Below, piece after piece: positions 36,926-45,383 of a stretch of DNA of 59,776 nt. The stretch covers positions 1 to 59,776 of the forward strand of contig NZ_SADV01000027.1 of NCBI RefSeq assembly GCF_006864135.1. The letters are read 5' to 3'. The notes below the pieces were generated by a model. That model saw only the letters and a list, made by a program, of their open reading frames with translations, was not told the DNA's origin and did no database searches. Both the position numbers and the translations under genes were made by a program. This DNA is from Lysinibacillus sphaericus (lineage in GTDB: Bacteria; Bacillota; Bacilli; Bacillales_A; Planococcaceae). Each line of letters begins with the position of its first letter. Position 1 is the first letter of the stretch.

Positions 36926-38645
36926 ATTTATGATGAAAATCTCGTCCGTCGTAAACAGCTGTTACATAACCCGTACGTATAACAAAATCACCGAAATGCT
37001 CGCCCTCTAGACGTTCCTTCGCATAGTGTAGAAGGATTGGACGAAGCTCCGTCAATATTTCCTCCTCACCTATATTTTCACGGAATATTTTATTAAGACG
37101 ATCACCAGTAAAGCTTGCGCCTAAATACATATTATATTTCCCTGGACCTTTACCGATAAAGCCAATTTCAGCCATTGCTGCACGAGAACAACCATTCGGA
37201 CAGCCTGACATACGAATAACAATTTCTGTATCATTTAAGCCTGCTTCATCGATGATTGTTTCAATTTTTGTAATAAGGGAAGGCAAGTAACGCTCTGCTT
37301 CTGCCATCGCTAAACCACATGTTGGTAACGATACGCAAGCAATCGAATTACGACGCAAGGCAGAATAGTGTGCACCATTTGTAAGCTTGTATTGCTCAAT
37401 AATAGCAGCGATTTTTTTCTTCTTTTGCGGCGTTACATTACTAATCATTAAATTTTGGTTTGGCGTTAAGCGGAAATCACCCGTATGCACCTTCGCAATT
37501 TCTCGTAATCCTGTTAGTAGTTCATAATTTTCAAAGTCCTTAATACGACCATTTTGAATAAATAATGTATAATGCCATTGGCCATCTGCACCTTTAACCC
37601 AGCCAAACTCATCACCCGTACGATGAAAGGTAAATGGACGCGCCTCCTGAAAACCCCAGCCTAGACGACGTGTTAGTTCTTCGTTAAACCATTCAAGTCC
37701 TCTAGCGTCAATTGTATATTTAAAACGTGCATTTTTACGCACCGAACGATTTCCATAATCACGCTGAATCGTAATAATTTTCTCCGCCGTTTCCAATAGT
37801 TTATCAGGTGTGATAAAGCCAATTATACGTGCAAGCTGTGGGTATGTTTCATGATCGCCATGTGTCATGCCCATCCCTCCGCCAACTGCTACGTTAAAGC
37901 CTATTAGCTTACCCTCCTCAACAATTGCAATTAACCCTATATCTTGTGAGAATACGTCCACATCATTACTTGGTGGAACAGCAATACCAATTTTAAATTT
38001 ACGTGGCAAATATTGCGCACCGTATATAGGTTCAATTTCTTCATCCTGAGTGTCAACTACCTTTTCACCATCTAGCCATAGCTCATGGTAAGCCTTTGTT
38101 CTAGGTAATAAATGCTCACTTAATTTTACAGACCAATTATAGACTTCCTCATGTAATGCGGATTGATTGGGATTTACATTACACATGACATTACGGTTCA
38201 CATCTCCGCAGGCAGCAAGAGAATCTAATAACACCTCATTAATTTCCTGCATATATTTTTTAACGTTCCATTTTAAAATGCCGTGCACTTGGAATGCCTG
38301 ACGTGTCGTTAATTTTAAGGAGCCGTTACCATACTTTCTAGCCATTTCATCCATTACTAGCCATTGTGCTGGAGTAGCTGCTCCGCCCGGTGTACGTACA
38401 CGCACCATAAATTGATAGGCAGGCTCAAGCTTTTGACGCTGACGTTCATTTCGAAGATCTCGGTCATCTTGTAAATAACTACCATGGAACTTCATTAGAC
38501 GATTATCATCCTCTGGAATACCTGAGCTTAATGGATTGTTCATCGTACGCTCTAATGTCCCGCGTAGATAATTACTGTCGGTTTTAATACGTTCTACATC
38601 ACTAGGCTTCCCTGGTTGTGGGGGTAAAATTATTTTTCCTGTCAT
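36924..38645 (-). CDS. cysI: Sulfite reductase [NADPH] hemoprotein beta subunit
   Basis: A 573-residue siroheme/[4Fe-4S] sulfite reductase reducing sulfite to sulfide with six electrons from CysJ. The cluster/siroheme cysteines are C-x5-C in [17 protein letters not shown] and C-x3-C in [17 protein letters not shown]. The two ferredoxin-like half-domains ([16 protein letters not shown] and [14 protein letters not shown]) are intact. GGAG lies 9 nt before the ATG. It follows cysJ by ~86 nt, a gap occupied by a dispersed repeat that apparently did not break the operon. Confidence 0.94.
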   Translation of the reverse strand: MTGKIILPPQPGKPSDVERIKTDSNYLRGTLERTMNNPLSSGIPEDDNRLMKFHGSYLQDDRDLRNERQRQKLEPAYQFMVRVRTPGGAATPAQWLVMDEMARKYGNGSLKLTTRQAFQVHGILKWNVKKYMQEINEVLLDSLAACGDVNRNVMCNVNPNQSALHEEVYNWSVKLSEHLLPRTKAYHELWLDGEKVVDTQDEEIEPIYGAQYLPRKFKIGIAVPPSNDVDVFSQDIGLIAIVEEGKLIGFNVAVGGGMGMTHGDHETYPQLARIIGFITPDKLLETAEKIITIQRDYGNRSVRKNARFKYTIDARGLEWFNEELTRRLGWGFQEARPFTFHRTGDEFGWVKGADGQWHYTLFIQNGRIKDFENYELLTGLREIAKVHTGDFRLTPNQNLMISNVTPQKKKKIAAIIEQYKLTNGAHYSALRRNSIACVSLPTCGLAMAEAERYLPSLITKIETIIDEAGLNDTEIVIRMSGCPNGCSRAAMAEIGFIGKGPGKYNMYLGASFTGDRLNKIFRENIGEEEILTELRPILLHYAKERLEGEHFGDFVIRTGYVTAVYDGRDFHHK

Positions 38646-38659
38646 TTGTTATCGCTCCT

Positions 38660-38731
38660 TTAATCAATTATGCCTGGCATAATTGTAGCTGTCGTTTCAC
38701 TTTCGCTACATAAAACATCTTCCGAAAGAAG
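38660..38731. repeat. Short dispersed repeat inside the cysJ-cysI gap
   Basis: Contains ATTATGCCTGGCATAATTG and a GTCGTTTCACTTTCGCTAC core, and ends CCGAAAGAAGTTAA at the cysJ stop codon. In the cysJ-cysI transcript it lies between two cotranscribed genes, so it cannot be an efficient terminator. Confidence 0.7.
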
Positions 38732-40516
38732 TTAATAAACGTCACGTTGATAGCGTTTTTGCTGTTTTATCTCTTGGACAAAGGCTTTAGCTTCCTCTGG
38801 CGTTTTTTGTCCCTGTTGTTCAATAACGCGAAGTATTGTTGCATCAACATCAGCAGCCATCGATTTTTTATCGCCACAGACATAAATGACTGCTCCTTGC
38901 TCTAGCCATTCATAAAAGGCGACAGCATTTTCCTCGATTTTATGTTGAACATATATTTTTCTATCTGTATCACGGGAAAAGGCGACATGCATTTGACTAA
39001 GCGTGCCTGAAGCAAGCCAACGCTGCCAATCCGTTTGATAAAGGAAGTCTGTGACAAAATGTTGATCACCCAAAATTAGCCACGCTTTTCCTTCGATGCC
39101 TAATTCCTCACGCTCCTCCAAAAATGCACGATACGGGGCTACACCTGTGCCAGCACCAATCATAATAATCGGTGTGTCCTTATGCTCTGGTAGTCTAAAG
39201 TTCGGATTTTTATGAACATAAATCGGTAGTGTATCGCCAATTTGAATACGTTCCGCTACACTTCCAGAGCAAACACCAAGACGTTGTCGTCCATTCGTCT
39301 CATAGCTTACTTTTCCAATTGTTAAATGTACTTCTTCACTATTTGCCTTCTGACTACTAGCAATAGAATATAGACGTGCTGGAATTTTACGTAGTAAATC
39401 TACAAATTGCTGCGCATCCCATATAAATGGTGCAAAGTCTTGCACAACGTCAAGTAAGTCTCTTCCCTTGGTATAGTCCTTCCATGAATTAGAGTCTTCA
39501 AGTAGCTTTGCAAATTCCTGATGGACCGTATAGGCACCAATTTTTTGTAACAACGGCTTTGATAGTACCGTAATTTCTAACTTTTTTTGTAATGCATCCT
39601 TTAATGGTAGCGTTTCTTCGAAGACGGTTACTTCCGTTTGTGGATCAAACTGTAACGCTGTGATTAAAGCATCTACTAGCTTTTTATCATTATCTGGTTG
39701 AATACCGATGCTATCCCCTGGTTCGAAATGGAAACTGGCACCTTCGATGGATAATTCAATATGACGTGTTTCTTTATTTGATCCGCGGCCGTTTAAATTA
39801 ATGTTTTCAAGTACTTCTGCATAAAACGGATTTTTACGGGAATATGTAGTGCCTCCTTGTACTGTCTGATGTTGTGTAGTCGTAGCAGCTATATCGGTCT
39901 GTTGCAACAACGCCTGCTGAACAGCAGAGAACCATTGTGCAGCCGAGTCATCATAATCTACATCACAATCTGTGCGAGGGACGATTAAAGTTGCCCCTAA
40001 TTTGGCAAACTGCTCATCAAAATCCTTTCCTGTTTTACAGAAAAATTCATAAGAACTATCTCCTAAGGCCAATACAGAATAATGAAGATGCTCTAACTTA
40101 GGAGCACGCTTACTATGCAAAAAATCGTAGAACTGTATCGCTTGATCAGGCGGATCCCCTTCCCCATGCGTGCTAACAATGAGCAAAAGATTCGCTACCT
40201 TTTTTAAATTATTTGGCTTAAACGTTGCTAACGATGCAATGGTTACGTCGACATCGTTATCTTTCAAAGCTAAGGCATATTTTTCAGCTAACCCCTGGCT
40301 ATTGCCTGTTTGTGAACCATATAAAATCGTCACGGTCTTGGTGCTTGTTTTTACTATCGGCGTTGCTTTTTCGACAACAGAATCTATAGTTGCTAGTGGT
40401 GCGCTTAAATAGCCGTTTAACCAAATCCTCTGTTCTCCTGTTAGTTTAGGAAGCAGCTCATTTAACAGCTTTACCTGCTCCTCATTAAATGGACTATTAA
40501 TTACTTGTAGTTTCAA
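38732..40516 (-). CDS. cysJ: Sulfite reductase [NADPH] flavoprotein alpha subunit
   Basis: A 594-residue diflavin reductase. The flavodoxin domain (about residues 60-200) has YGSQTGNSQGLAEKY. The FAD domain has RLYSIASSQ, and the NADPH domain has MIGAGTGVAPYRAFLEERE and VYVCGDKKSMAADVD. It passes electrons from NADPH to CysI. The TTG at 40516 follows GAGGTGG by 5 nt and gives LKLQVINSPFNEEQ; no ATG is suitably placed. The longer reading from 40543 has no ribosome-binding site. It follows yezD by 131 nt and may belong to the sumT operon. Confidence 0.93.
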   Translation of the reverse strand: MKLQVINSPFNEEQVKLLNELLPKLTGEQRIWLNGYLSAPLATIDSVVEKATPIVKTSTKTVTILYGSQTGNSQGLAEKYALALKDNDVDVTIASLATFKPNNLKKVANLLLIVSTHGEGDPPDQAIQFYDFLHSKRAPKLEHLHYSVLALGDSSYEFFCKTGKDFDEQFAKLGATLIVPRTDCDVDYDDSAAQWFSAVQQALLQQTDIAATTTQHQTVQGGTTYSRKNPFYAEVLENINLNGRGSNKETRHIELSIEGASFHFEPGDSIGIQPDNDKKLVDALITALQFDPQTEVTVFEETLPLKDALQKKLEITVLSKPLLQKIGAYTVHQEFAKLLEDSNSWKDYTKGRDLLDVVQDFAPFIWDAQQFVDLLRKIPARLYSIASSQKANSEEVHLTIGKVSYETNGRQRLGVCSGSVAERIQIGDTLPIYVHKNPNFRLPEHKDTPIIMIGAGTGVAPYRAFLEEREELGIEGKAWLILGDQHFVTDFLYQTDWQRWLASGTLSQMHVAFSRDTDRKIYVQHKIEENAVAFYEWLEQGAVIYVCGDKKSMAADVDATILRVIEQQGQKTPEEAKAFVQEIKQQKRYQRDVY

Positions 40517-40647
40517 TCTTGCCACCTCACGTTTTAGTATCAATTTCTAATCTTGATTATTTGTTTGATTTTGGTTGTATTTCACAACTATTTTCAAGGT
40601 CATTTGCTGATGATTTATCACCATACATTTACCGAGAAAAGTTAAAA

Positions 40648-40797
40648 TTATCGAAGTCGTATTTTTTCCTTCTTTTCAATTTGAACCACATAGGAATTTT
40701 GCACAATCAATGTAATCGATCCGTGGTTTACAGTATTTAAAATTTGGCGGACATTATCTAATGCTAGATTTACATTTTCGGTCCTTTTATCTACCAT
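40648..40797 (-). CDS. yezD: YezD-family small protein (DUF2292)
   Basis: A 49-residue protein reading MVDKRTENVNLALDNV then RQILNTVNHGSITLIVQ and NSYVVQIEKKEKIRLR. The pattern GSITLIVQNSYVVQIEKKEK is that of the DUF2292/YezD family, small proteins often found with sulfur-assimilation genes. The ATG overlaps the sirB stop (TAATG) and AAGGAAGGTG precedes it, so it is translationally coupled to sirB. Function is unknown. Its position between siroheme genes and sulfite reductase suggests a role in sulfite reduction or its control. Confidence 0.78.
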   Translation of the reverse strand: MVDKRTENVNLALDNVRQILNTVNHGSITLIVQNSYVVQIEKKEKIRLR

Positions 40798-41537
40798 TAC
40801 AAAACACCTTCCTTAGTAATTTTTAATAATTGACAAATACGTTCCACTAAAACTTCCCTTACATTGTCGTCATAGCCTAAACTTTCACATAAAATAACGT
40901 TCTTATTCTCATACTCTTGTAATTGCCTTGCTATACTTTGGCGCAAAATCCCGGTAAATAACAAATACGGCACTATAAACACTGGATGGATCCTATTCTT
41001 TTCTTGTTGTATCCAATCTTCAAATGTAGGACCCACTCCATATAAAAAACATGTGTCTACTGCTTCATAGGCATATTTATCACGCAATCTTGTTGCAATT
41101 TTTTCTAAATCACTCTTTACTGCAGGATCACTACTCCCACGACCTATAAGTAAAACACTTGCATCGTTAGTAGGATACTTTGCTTCTAAAATTCTAGTTT
41201 GTAGTGTATCAATTAATAATTCATGGACACCAAGTGGTTCACCGTATGTAAATCGCACTTGTGGATGCTGTTTTTTTGCTTTATCAATCTCACTTGGAAT
41301 ATCGTGCTTTGCATGCTGAGCAGCAAGCAATAAAATAGGCACGACCGCTATAGCTGTAGCCCCTCTGTTAATACAGCTTGCTATCCCATCTGCAATTGTC
41401 GGCGTCGCAAGCTCTAAAAAACAAATTTCTTGAATCGGTAATTCAATGTCCTGTTGTACGCTCTTAAGGAAAATTTTTGCTTGCTCCACGCCTGCCTTTA
41501 CTCTACTTCCATGAGCGACATATAAAATAGCTTGCAT
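40797..41537 (-). CDS. sirB: Sirohydrochlorin ferrochelatase (CbiX/SirB)
   Basis: A 246-residue CbiX-type chelatase inserting Fe2+ into sirohydrochlorin to make siroheme. Two CbiX repeats are visible: LYVAHGSRVKAGVEQ with the metal-binding His near the start and VVPILLLAAQHAKHDIPSE, then LLIGRGSSDP and VPYLLFTGILRQ in the second half. It is 12 nt downstream of sumT. The dehydrogenase step (SirC/YlnF) between SumT and SirB is not encoded in this window. Confidence 0.88.
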   Translation of the reverse strand: MQAILYVAHGSRVKAGVEQAKIFLKSVQQDIELPIQEICFLELATPTIADGIASCINRGATAIAVVPILLLAAQHAKHDIPSEIDKAKKQHPQVRFTYGEPLGVHELLIDTLQTRILEAKYPTNDASVLLIGRGSSDPAVKSDLEKIATRLRDKYAYEAVDTCFLYGVGPTFEDWIQQEKNRIHPVFIVPYLLFTGILRQSIARQLQEYENKNVILCESLGYDDNVREVLVERICQLLKITKEGVL

Positions 41538-41549
41538 GAACCCACATCC

Positions 41550-42326
41550 TTACACAGTAGCTTCCGCTAAATGTGGCTGCGGAATATTTTGCTCAAACCA
41601 TTGAATTGTTTCCCTCAAAGTAACAACTTTACCTACTACAATTATGCTTGGATTTTGGATATTTTCACGCTGTACAATTTCTTCAATATTAGCTAAAGTT
41701 CCTGTAACTGTTTTTTGTTGTGAAAATGTACCCCAATGGATAAGTGCTATGGGTGTTTCTTTATCACGCCCATACTTGAGTAACTGTTGACGGATATAGG
41801 GAAGGTTACCGACCCCCATATATATAGCAATCGTATCGATTCCTTTCGCTAGACTTTCCCATTGAATAGTATCATCCTTGCCCTCTCTCATATGCCCAGT
41901 GACCACTGCAAAACTTGAGCTTAAGTCACGATGTGTAACAGGAATCCCAGCATAAGCAGGCGCTGCTATCCCAGAAGTAATGCCAGGCACAATTTCAAAT
42001 GGAATATTATGCTGAGCAAGCACCTCTGCTTCCTCAGCTCCCCTTCCAAAAACGAATGGGTCGCCTCCCTTTAATCTTGTTACAATCAATCCTTGCTGTG
42101 CATAACTAACAAGTGATTGATTAATTTGCTCTTGGATCATAGCGTGCCGTTGAGGCAGCTTACCACAAAAGATAAGCTTAGCCTCTCGTTTAGCATAGGT
42201 TAGTAAATTCTTATTGATGAGTCTGTCATACAGGATGACATCAGCACATTCGATACACCGTAATCCTTTTACCGTGATAAGATCCACGTCGCCAGGACCT
42301 GCACCCACTATAAAAACTTTCCCCAT
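41550..42326 (-). CDS. sumT: Uroporphyrinogen-III C-methyltransferase
   Basis: A 258-residue SAM-dependent methyltransferase (CobA/SumT) making precorrin-2 from uroporphyrinogen III. It shows VGAGPGDVDLITVKG at the N-terminus, VTRLKGGDPFVFGRGAEE, VPGITSGIAAPAYAGIPVTHR and TIAIYMGVGNL. GAGGGAG lies 8-9 nt before the ATG. First gene of sumT-sirB-yezD, with a leader that contains an attenuator and the same motif as cysH and sbp. Confidence 0.93.
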   Translation of the reverse strand: MGKVFIVGAGPGDVDLITVKGLRCIECADVILYDRLINKNLLTYAKREAKLIFCGKLPQRHAMIQEQINQSLVSYAQQGLIVTRLKGGDPFVFGRGAEEAEVLAQHNIPFEIVPGITSGIAAPAYAGIPVTHRDLSSSFAVVTGHMREGKDDTIQWESLAKGIDTIAIYMGVGNLPYIRQQLLKYGRDKETPIALIHWGTFSQQKTVTGTLANIEEIVQRENIQNPSIIVVGKVVTLRETIQWFEQNIPQPHLAEATV

Positions 42327-42360
42327 TTGATTTCACTCCCTCTTTTCCTTGCTTGAGATC

Positions 42361-42419
42361 GAAAAAAGAGACTCAAATTATCCATAGGCAAAGCAATGCC
42401 TGTGAATAATAAGAGCCTC
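42361..42419 (-). terminator. Leader attenuator of the sumT operon
   Basis: In transcript sense, GAGGCTCTTATTATTCACAG (and on to about 42398) pairs with 42367-42389 and is followed by TTTTTTCGATC. It lies ~20 nt before the sumT ribosome-binding site. Confidence 0.8.
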
Positions 42420-42435
42420 TAGTTTTCTAGTCAGC
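42415..42435 (-). promoter_or_regulatory. Candidate antiterminator motif, sumT leader
   Basis: In transcript sense the motif is GCTG, A, CTAG, an AAAA loop, CTAG, AGGC. It overlaps the first bases of the attenuator stem exactly as in the cysH leader. A preceding stem ATTCTTA/TAAGAAT (about 42443-42468) parallels the stem in the cysH leader. Confidence 0.6.
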
Positions 42436-42466
42436 TACGTATTTAATTCTTAGTAATATAATAAGA

Positions 42467-42495
42467 ATAATAAATAATATAGTATATTCTGTCAA
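42467..42495 (-). promoter_or_regulatory. Sigma-A promoter of the sumT operon
   Basis: TTGACA (42490-42495) and TATTAT (42467-42472) on the minus strand are exactly 17 nt apart in an A/T-rich setting. Confidence 0.75.
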
Positions 42496-42544
42496 TACAA
42501 TATTTAGTGCCTAAAAAATGATTTTTATTTAATTTTACTTAACC

Positions 42545-42820
42545 AAGTATGCCTCGACATAATTGCGTTCAGAATGTCTTTGTGCTTAGTCCTGCAGATG
42601 TTTTTTGTGCGAAAGCGCAGCGTCAGCAACAACATGATGTTGGTCACTCAGACGTTGCCACAGGACGTGACGTTCTCAGTGAGTTCCTATATTTCAGCAG
42701 TTATTTTTGATACCTGCTGAAAGGTGACTTAAAACCGCATTTAACCCACCACCATAGAAGTAGGAGACTTTTGTACCTGTCACTTCGCCTTTTGTAACTT
42801 AACACTTGCTAAAAGAAGTT
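42545..42820. repeat. Full-length dispersed repeat
   Basis: Begins GTATGCCTCGACATAATTGCG, carries the core TGTGCGAAAGCGCAGCGTCAG near 42607, then TTGGTCACTCAGACG, CCACAGGACGTGACGTTCTC and CAGTGAGTTCCTATATTTCAG, and ends CTAAAAGAAGTTAA. Same layout as 14298-14568 and 45384-45721. The 42327-42883 stretch otherwise holds only the sumT leader and a terminator. Confidence 0.85.
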
Positions 42821-42823
42821 AAA

Positions 42824-42867
42824 GAAAAAAACCAGGTGTCACTTGCTGACACCTGGTTTTTTTTGAG
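42824..42867 (-). terminator. Terminator of the Pro/Phe/Gly repeat protein gene
   Basis: AAAACCAGGTGTCA pairs perfectly with TGACACCTGGTTTT around a 5-nt loop, with T runs on both outer sides. It lies 17 nt after the stop at 42884. Confidence 0.9.
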
Positions 42868-42883
42868 ATCTATGTTGTTTGAG

Positions 42884-43084
42884 TTAAAATCTACGAGGCC
42901 CTCTAAATGGTGGACCCGGTCTGAAAAACGGTGGTCTGAAAAACGGTGGCCCGAAAAACGGTGGCCCGAAAAATGGTGGTCCGAAAAATGGTGGTCCGAA
43001 AAATGGCGGCCCGAAAAATGGCGGTCGGAAAAACGGCCCACCTACTGGCATAAAGCCTCCTGGAAAACCTCCGAAGAATGTCAT
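42884..43084 (-). CDS. Small GPPFF-repeat protein, possible spore-coat or surface component
   Basis: A 66-residue protein, MTFFGGFPGGFMPVGG followed by about eight copies of the pentapeptide GPPFF/RPPFF and an Arg-rich end. The DNA repeat is 15 bp long and nearly exact, so it is young or homogenised. GGGAGG lies 6 nt before the ATG, and a perfect terminator follows, which argues it is a real gene. CATAAGATA just upstream resembles a mother-cell sigma-E/K -10, but I found no convincing -35. Phe/Pro/Gly-rich low-complexity proteins occur in spore coats; the assignment is inference only. Confidence 0.6.
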   Translation of the reverse strand: MTFFGGFPGGFMPVGGPFFRPPFFGPPFFGPPFFGPPFFGPPFFGPPFFRPPFFRPGPPFRGPRRF

Positions 43085-43152
43085 AAGCTTCCTCCCTTTT
43101 TTTATTCTATCTTATGTAGGAGGATGCATTTATCACATGTCTATTGCCTATC

Positions 43153-44661
43153 CTATTTTTCTTCTCCCAAACGTTGCACAAAATTTGCTAGTGTACGTAC
43201 CATTACGCCTGTACCACCTTTTGGACCTAGATCATGTACAGCAATCGCATCTGACGTTCCCGCAATATCTAAGTGAATCCATGGTGTATCACCAACAAAC
43301 TCACCAACGAAGCCTCCTCCAAAAATCATGTGCCCATCACGACCAGGAGAGTTATTTAAATCAGCGACGTCTGATTTACGAATTCGTTTTTTATCATTTT
43401 CTGTTAAAGGCATGCGCCATACAAATTCATCAGTCTCTTGTGCAGCTTCCATGAAAGCAGCAAAAAAGTCATCGTCATTAGAAAGGGCACCTGTTTTATC
43501 CATACCAAGTGCTGTAATTACTCCGCCTGTTAACGTTGCCACATCGATCAGGGCAGTAGCTCCTTGTTGTTTAGCATATGTTGTAGCGTCTGCTAATACT
43601 AAACGTCCTTCCGCGTCGGTATTTAAAACTTCTACCGTTTTACCGCTATATGTCGTAATGACATCATCTGGCTTAAATGCTGTGCCAGATACCATATTAT
43701 CGGTAGAACCAATAACTGCCACAACATTTTTATTAGGGCGTAATTCACCGATGATTTTCATGGCACCTAGCACGGCTGCCGCGCCGCCCATATCCCCCTT
43801 CATACCTACCATTGCATCTTTTGGCTTTAAGGAATAGCCACCTGTATCATACGTAACCCCTTTGCCGACAAGACCAATTGGATCATCAAAATCTTCAGTC
43901 GCTTTATATTTTAATGTGATTAAGCGAGGTTCTTCATGGGAGCCTTGATTGACACATAAAATACCACCCATACCCAACTCTTCCATTTGTGCTTTATCTA
44001 AAATTTCCACTTCGAAATCATACTCGACTGCAAGGGACTCTGCGTAATTGGCTAAGTCTACAGCTGTCAGTAAGTTTGGTGGTAAATTAATTAAACTACG
44101 TGCTTCATTTACTGCATTTGCATAAATAGCACCAACCTCAAAGCTTGCCACCACTTCATCTAAATCATTAGCAGTAGTTACAAGGTGAACAGCGTCAATA
44201 CGTTTCTCTACTTCATTTGATGTTGTTTTGTAATGAGGAATTGAATAATATCCAAGACCTGTTCCTTCACCGGCTAAAAAGGCAACATCTGTTACAGTAA
44301 TCGACTCTGTCGTAAACGACTCAAGCCAAATCGAATATTCTTTAACCCTTAAAGCTCTTAGTTCCTTGCCAAGCAAGCCAAATGCTGCACGAATATCACC
44401 TTCAGTTAAATTTTTACGCTCATCCAAACCAACGAATAAAATACGTTTAAGAGCTGCATGGTCTTTTAAGTATGGCAATTTCGTCATTTTTTTTAGCTCA
44501 GTAGATACATCCCCTGCACTAATCCACATATCAAGGGATTCTCCATAAAAGGATGAAAAGCTTGCCCAATCCTGCATTTGCTCACGATGTTTAGTGACTC
44601 CCACTACTAACACTTCAGTAGAAATCGTTTCAAATGTTTTTGCTTCTTTTACAATATGCAT
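43153..44661 (-). CDS. pepA: Leucyl aminopeptidase (M17)
   Basis: A 502-residue cytosolic M17 aminopeptidase with an N-terminal macro-like domain and a C-terminal catalytic domain. GKGVTYDTGGYSLKPKD carries metal ligands and the catalytic Lys. MKGDMGGAAAVLGAM and the NTDAEGRLVLAD loop supply the remaining di-metal ligands. GTAFKPDDVI is also typical. The ATG at 44661 (MHIVKEAK) follows GGAGG by 8 nt; the upstream ATG at 44676 overlaps that site. It is divergent from yuiD, as pepA/yuiE is in B. subtilis. Confidence 0.93.
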   Translation of the reverse strand: MHIVKEAKTFETISTEVLVVGVTKHREQMQDWASFSSFYGESLDMWISAGDVSTELKKMTKLPYLKDHAALKRILFVGLDERKNLTEGDIRAAFGLLGKELRALRVKEYSIWLESFTTESITVTDVAFLAGEGTGLGYYSIPHYKTTSNEVEKRIDAVHLVTTANDLDEVVASFEVGAIYANAVNEARSLINLPPNLLTAVDLANYAESLAVEYDFEVEILDKAQMEELGMGGILCVNQGSHEEPRLITLKYKATEDFDDPIGLVGKGVTYDTGGYSLKPKDAMVGMKGDMGGAAAVLGAMKIIGELRPNKNVVAVIGSTDNMVSGTAFKPDDVITTYSGKTVEVLNTDAEGRLVLADATTYAKQQGATALIDVATLTGGVITALGMDKTGALSNDDDFFAAFMEAAQETDEFVWRMPLTENDKKRIRKSDVADLNNSPGRDGHMIFGGGFVGEFVGDTPWIHLDIAGTSDAIAVHDLGPKGGTGVMVRTLANFVQRLGEEK

Positions 44662-44776
44662 GTTAAATTCCTCCATTCACTAATTTTATTATACCTAAGT
44701 TTCAGAAAACGCGTTATATTTAGCTTTTAGAAAATAATGAATGTTATAATAAAAGTAATTATAAGTGAAGGTTGTG

Positions 44777-45259
44777 ATGATTATGAGTTTACTTCAAAAT
44801 ACCCCTTTACTCGTTGCCCTTTTTGCAGTTCTCTTTGCACAGTTTGTAAAAATCCCTATTCATTTTTTTATGACAAGAAAGATTAACTGGGGATTATTTA
44901 CTTCCACCGGAGGAATGCCTAGCTCCCACTCCGCTTCCGTAACAGGACTAACAACATCTATTGCCTATGAAACAGGATTAGATTCCCCCATTTTTGCCGT
45001 AGCCGCTATGTTTTCATTTATCGTCATGTATGATGCGAGTGGAGTACGCTTTCAGGCAGGTCAGCATGCAGCTGTATTAAATCAACTGCGTAAAGACTTT
45101 CAAACTTTACTACATGATTTAAAAAAATGGCCGCAAATGGATGGGCAAGAAAAAATGGAAGAGCTAAAAACATTGCTAGGCCACAAACGGAGTGAGGTAT
45201 TTTTCGGGGCATTAACCGGCATTTTTATCGCCATCATCACATACCAGTTTATTTTGTGA
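44777..45259 (+). CDS. yuiD: YuiD family membrane protein (DUF212, PAP2-like)
   Basis: A ~160-residue membrane protein of the divergent PAP2/DUF212 family. TSTGGMPSSHSASVTGL resembles the SxxH motif of PAP2 phosphatases, and VMYDASGVRFQAGQHAAVLNQL follows. It has four membrane segments and a C-terminal GHKRSEVFFGALTGI. The enzymatic activity of this family is unproven. ATG 44777 is taken because AAGG lies 5 nt upstream; ATG 44783 would match the usual family start better. A terminator follows. Confidence 0.85.
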   Translation: MIMSLLQNTPLLVALFAVLFAQFVKIPIHFFMTRKINWGLFTSTGGMPSSHSASVTGLTTSIAYETGLDSPIFAVAAMFSFIVMYDASGVRFQAGQHAAVLNQLRKDFQTLLHDLKKWPQMDGQEKMEELKTLLGHKRSEVFFGALTGIFIAIITYQFIL

Positions 45260-45265
45260 AGACTG

Positions 45266-45298
45266 ACACATCCTCATGTTGAGGCTGTGTTTTTTTAT
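45266..45298 (+). terminator. Terminator of yuiD
   Basis: ACACATCCTCA pairs with TGAGGCTGTGT around a 3-nt loop and is followed by seven T residues, 7 nt after the stop codon. Confidence 0.88.
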
Positions 45299-45383
45299 AT
45301 CGGAACACTTTTGTGATTTATCGGAAACATAAAAAAATCAGTATTCTTCTCTTCATAGAAAGAAGAATACTGAAATAAGATCA

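Noticed and set aside
42799..43276. Open frames on both strands over the GPPFF gene (SDHHFSGHRF-type and WSEKRWPEK-type repeats)
   Set aside because: They are other-frame readings of the 15-bp repeat. Only the minus-strand GPPFF frame has a good ribosome-binding site, start and terminator.
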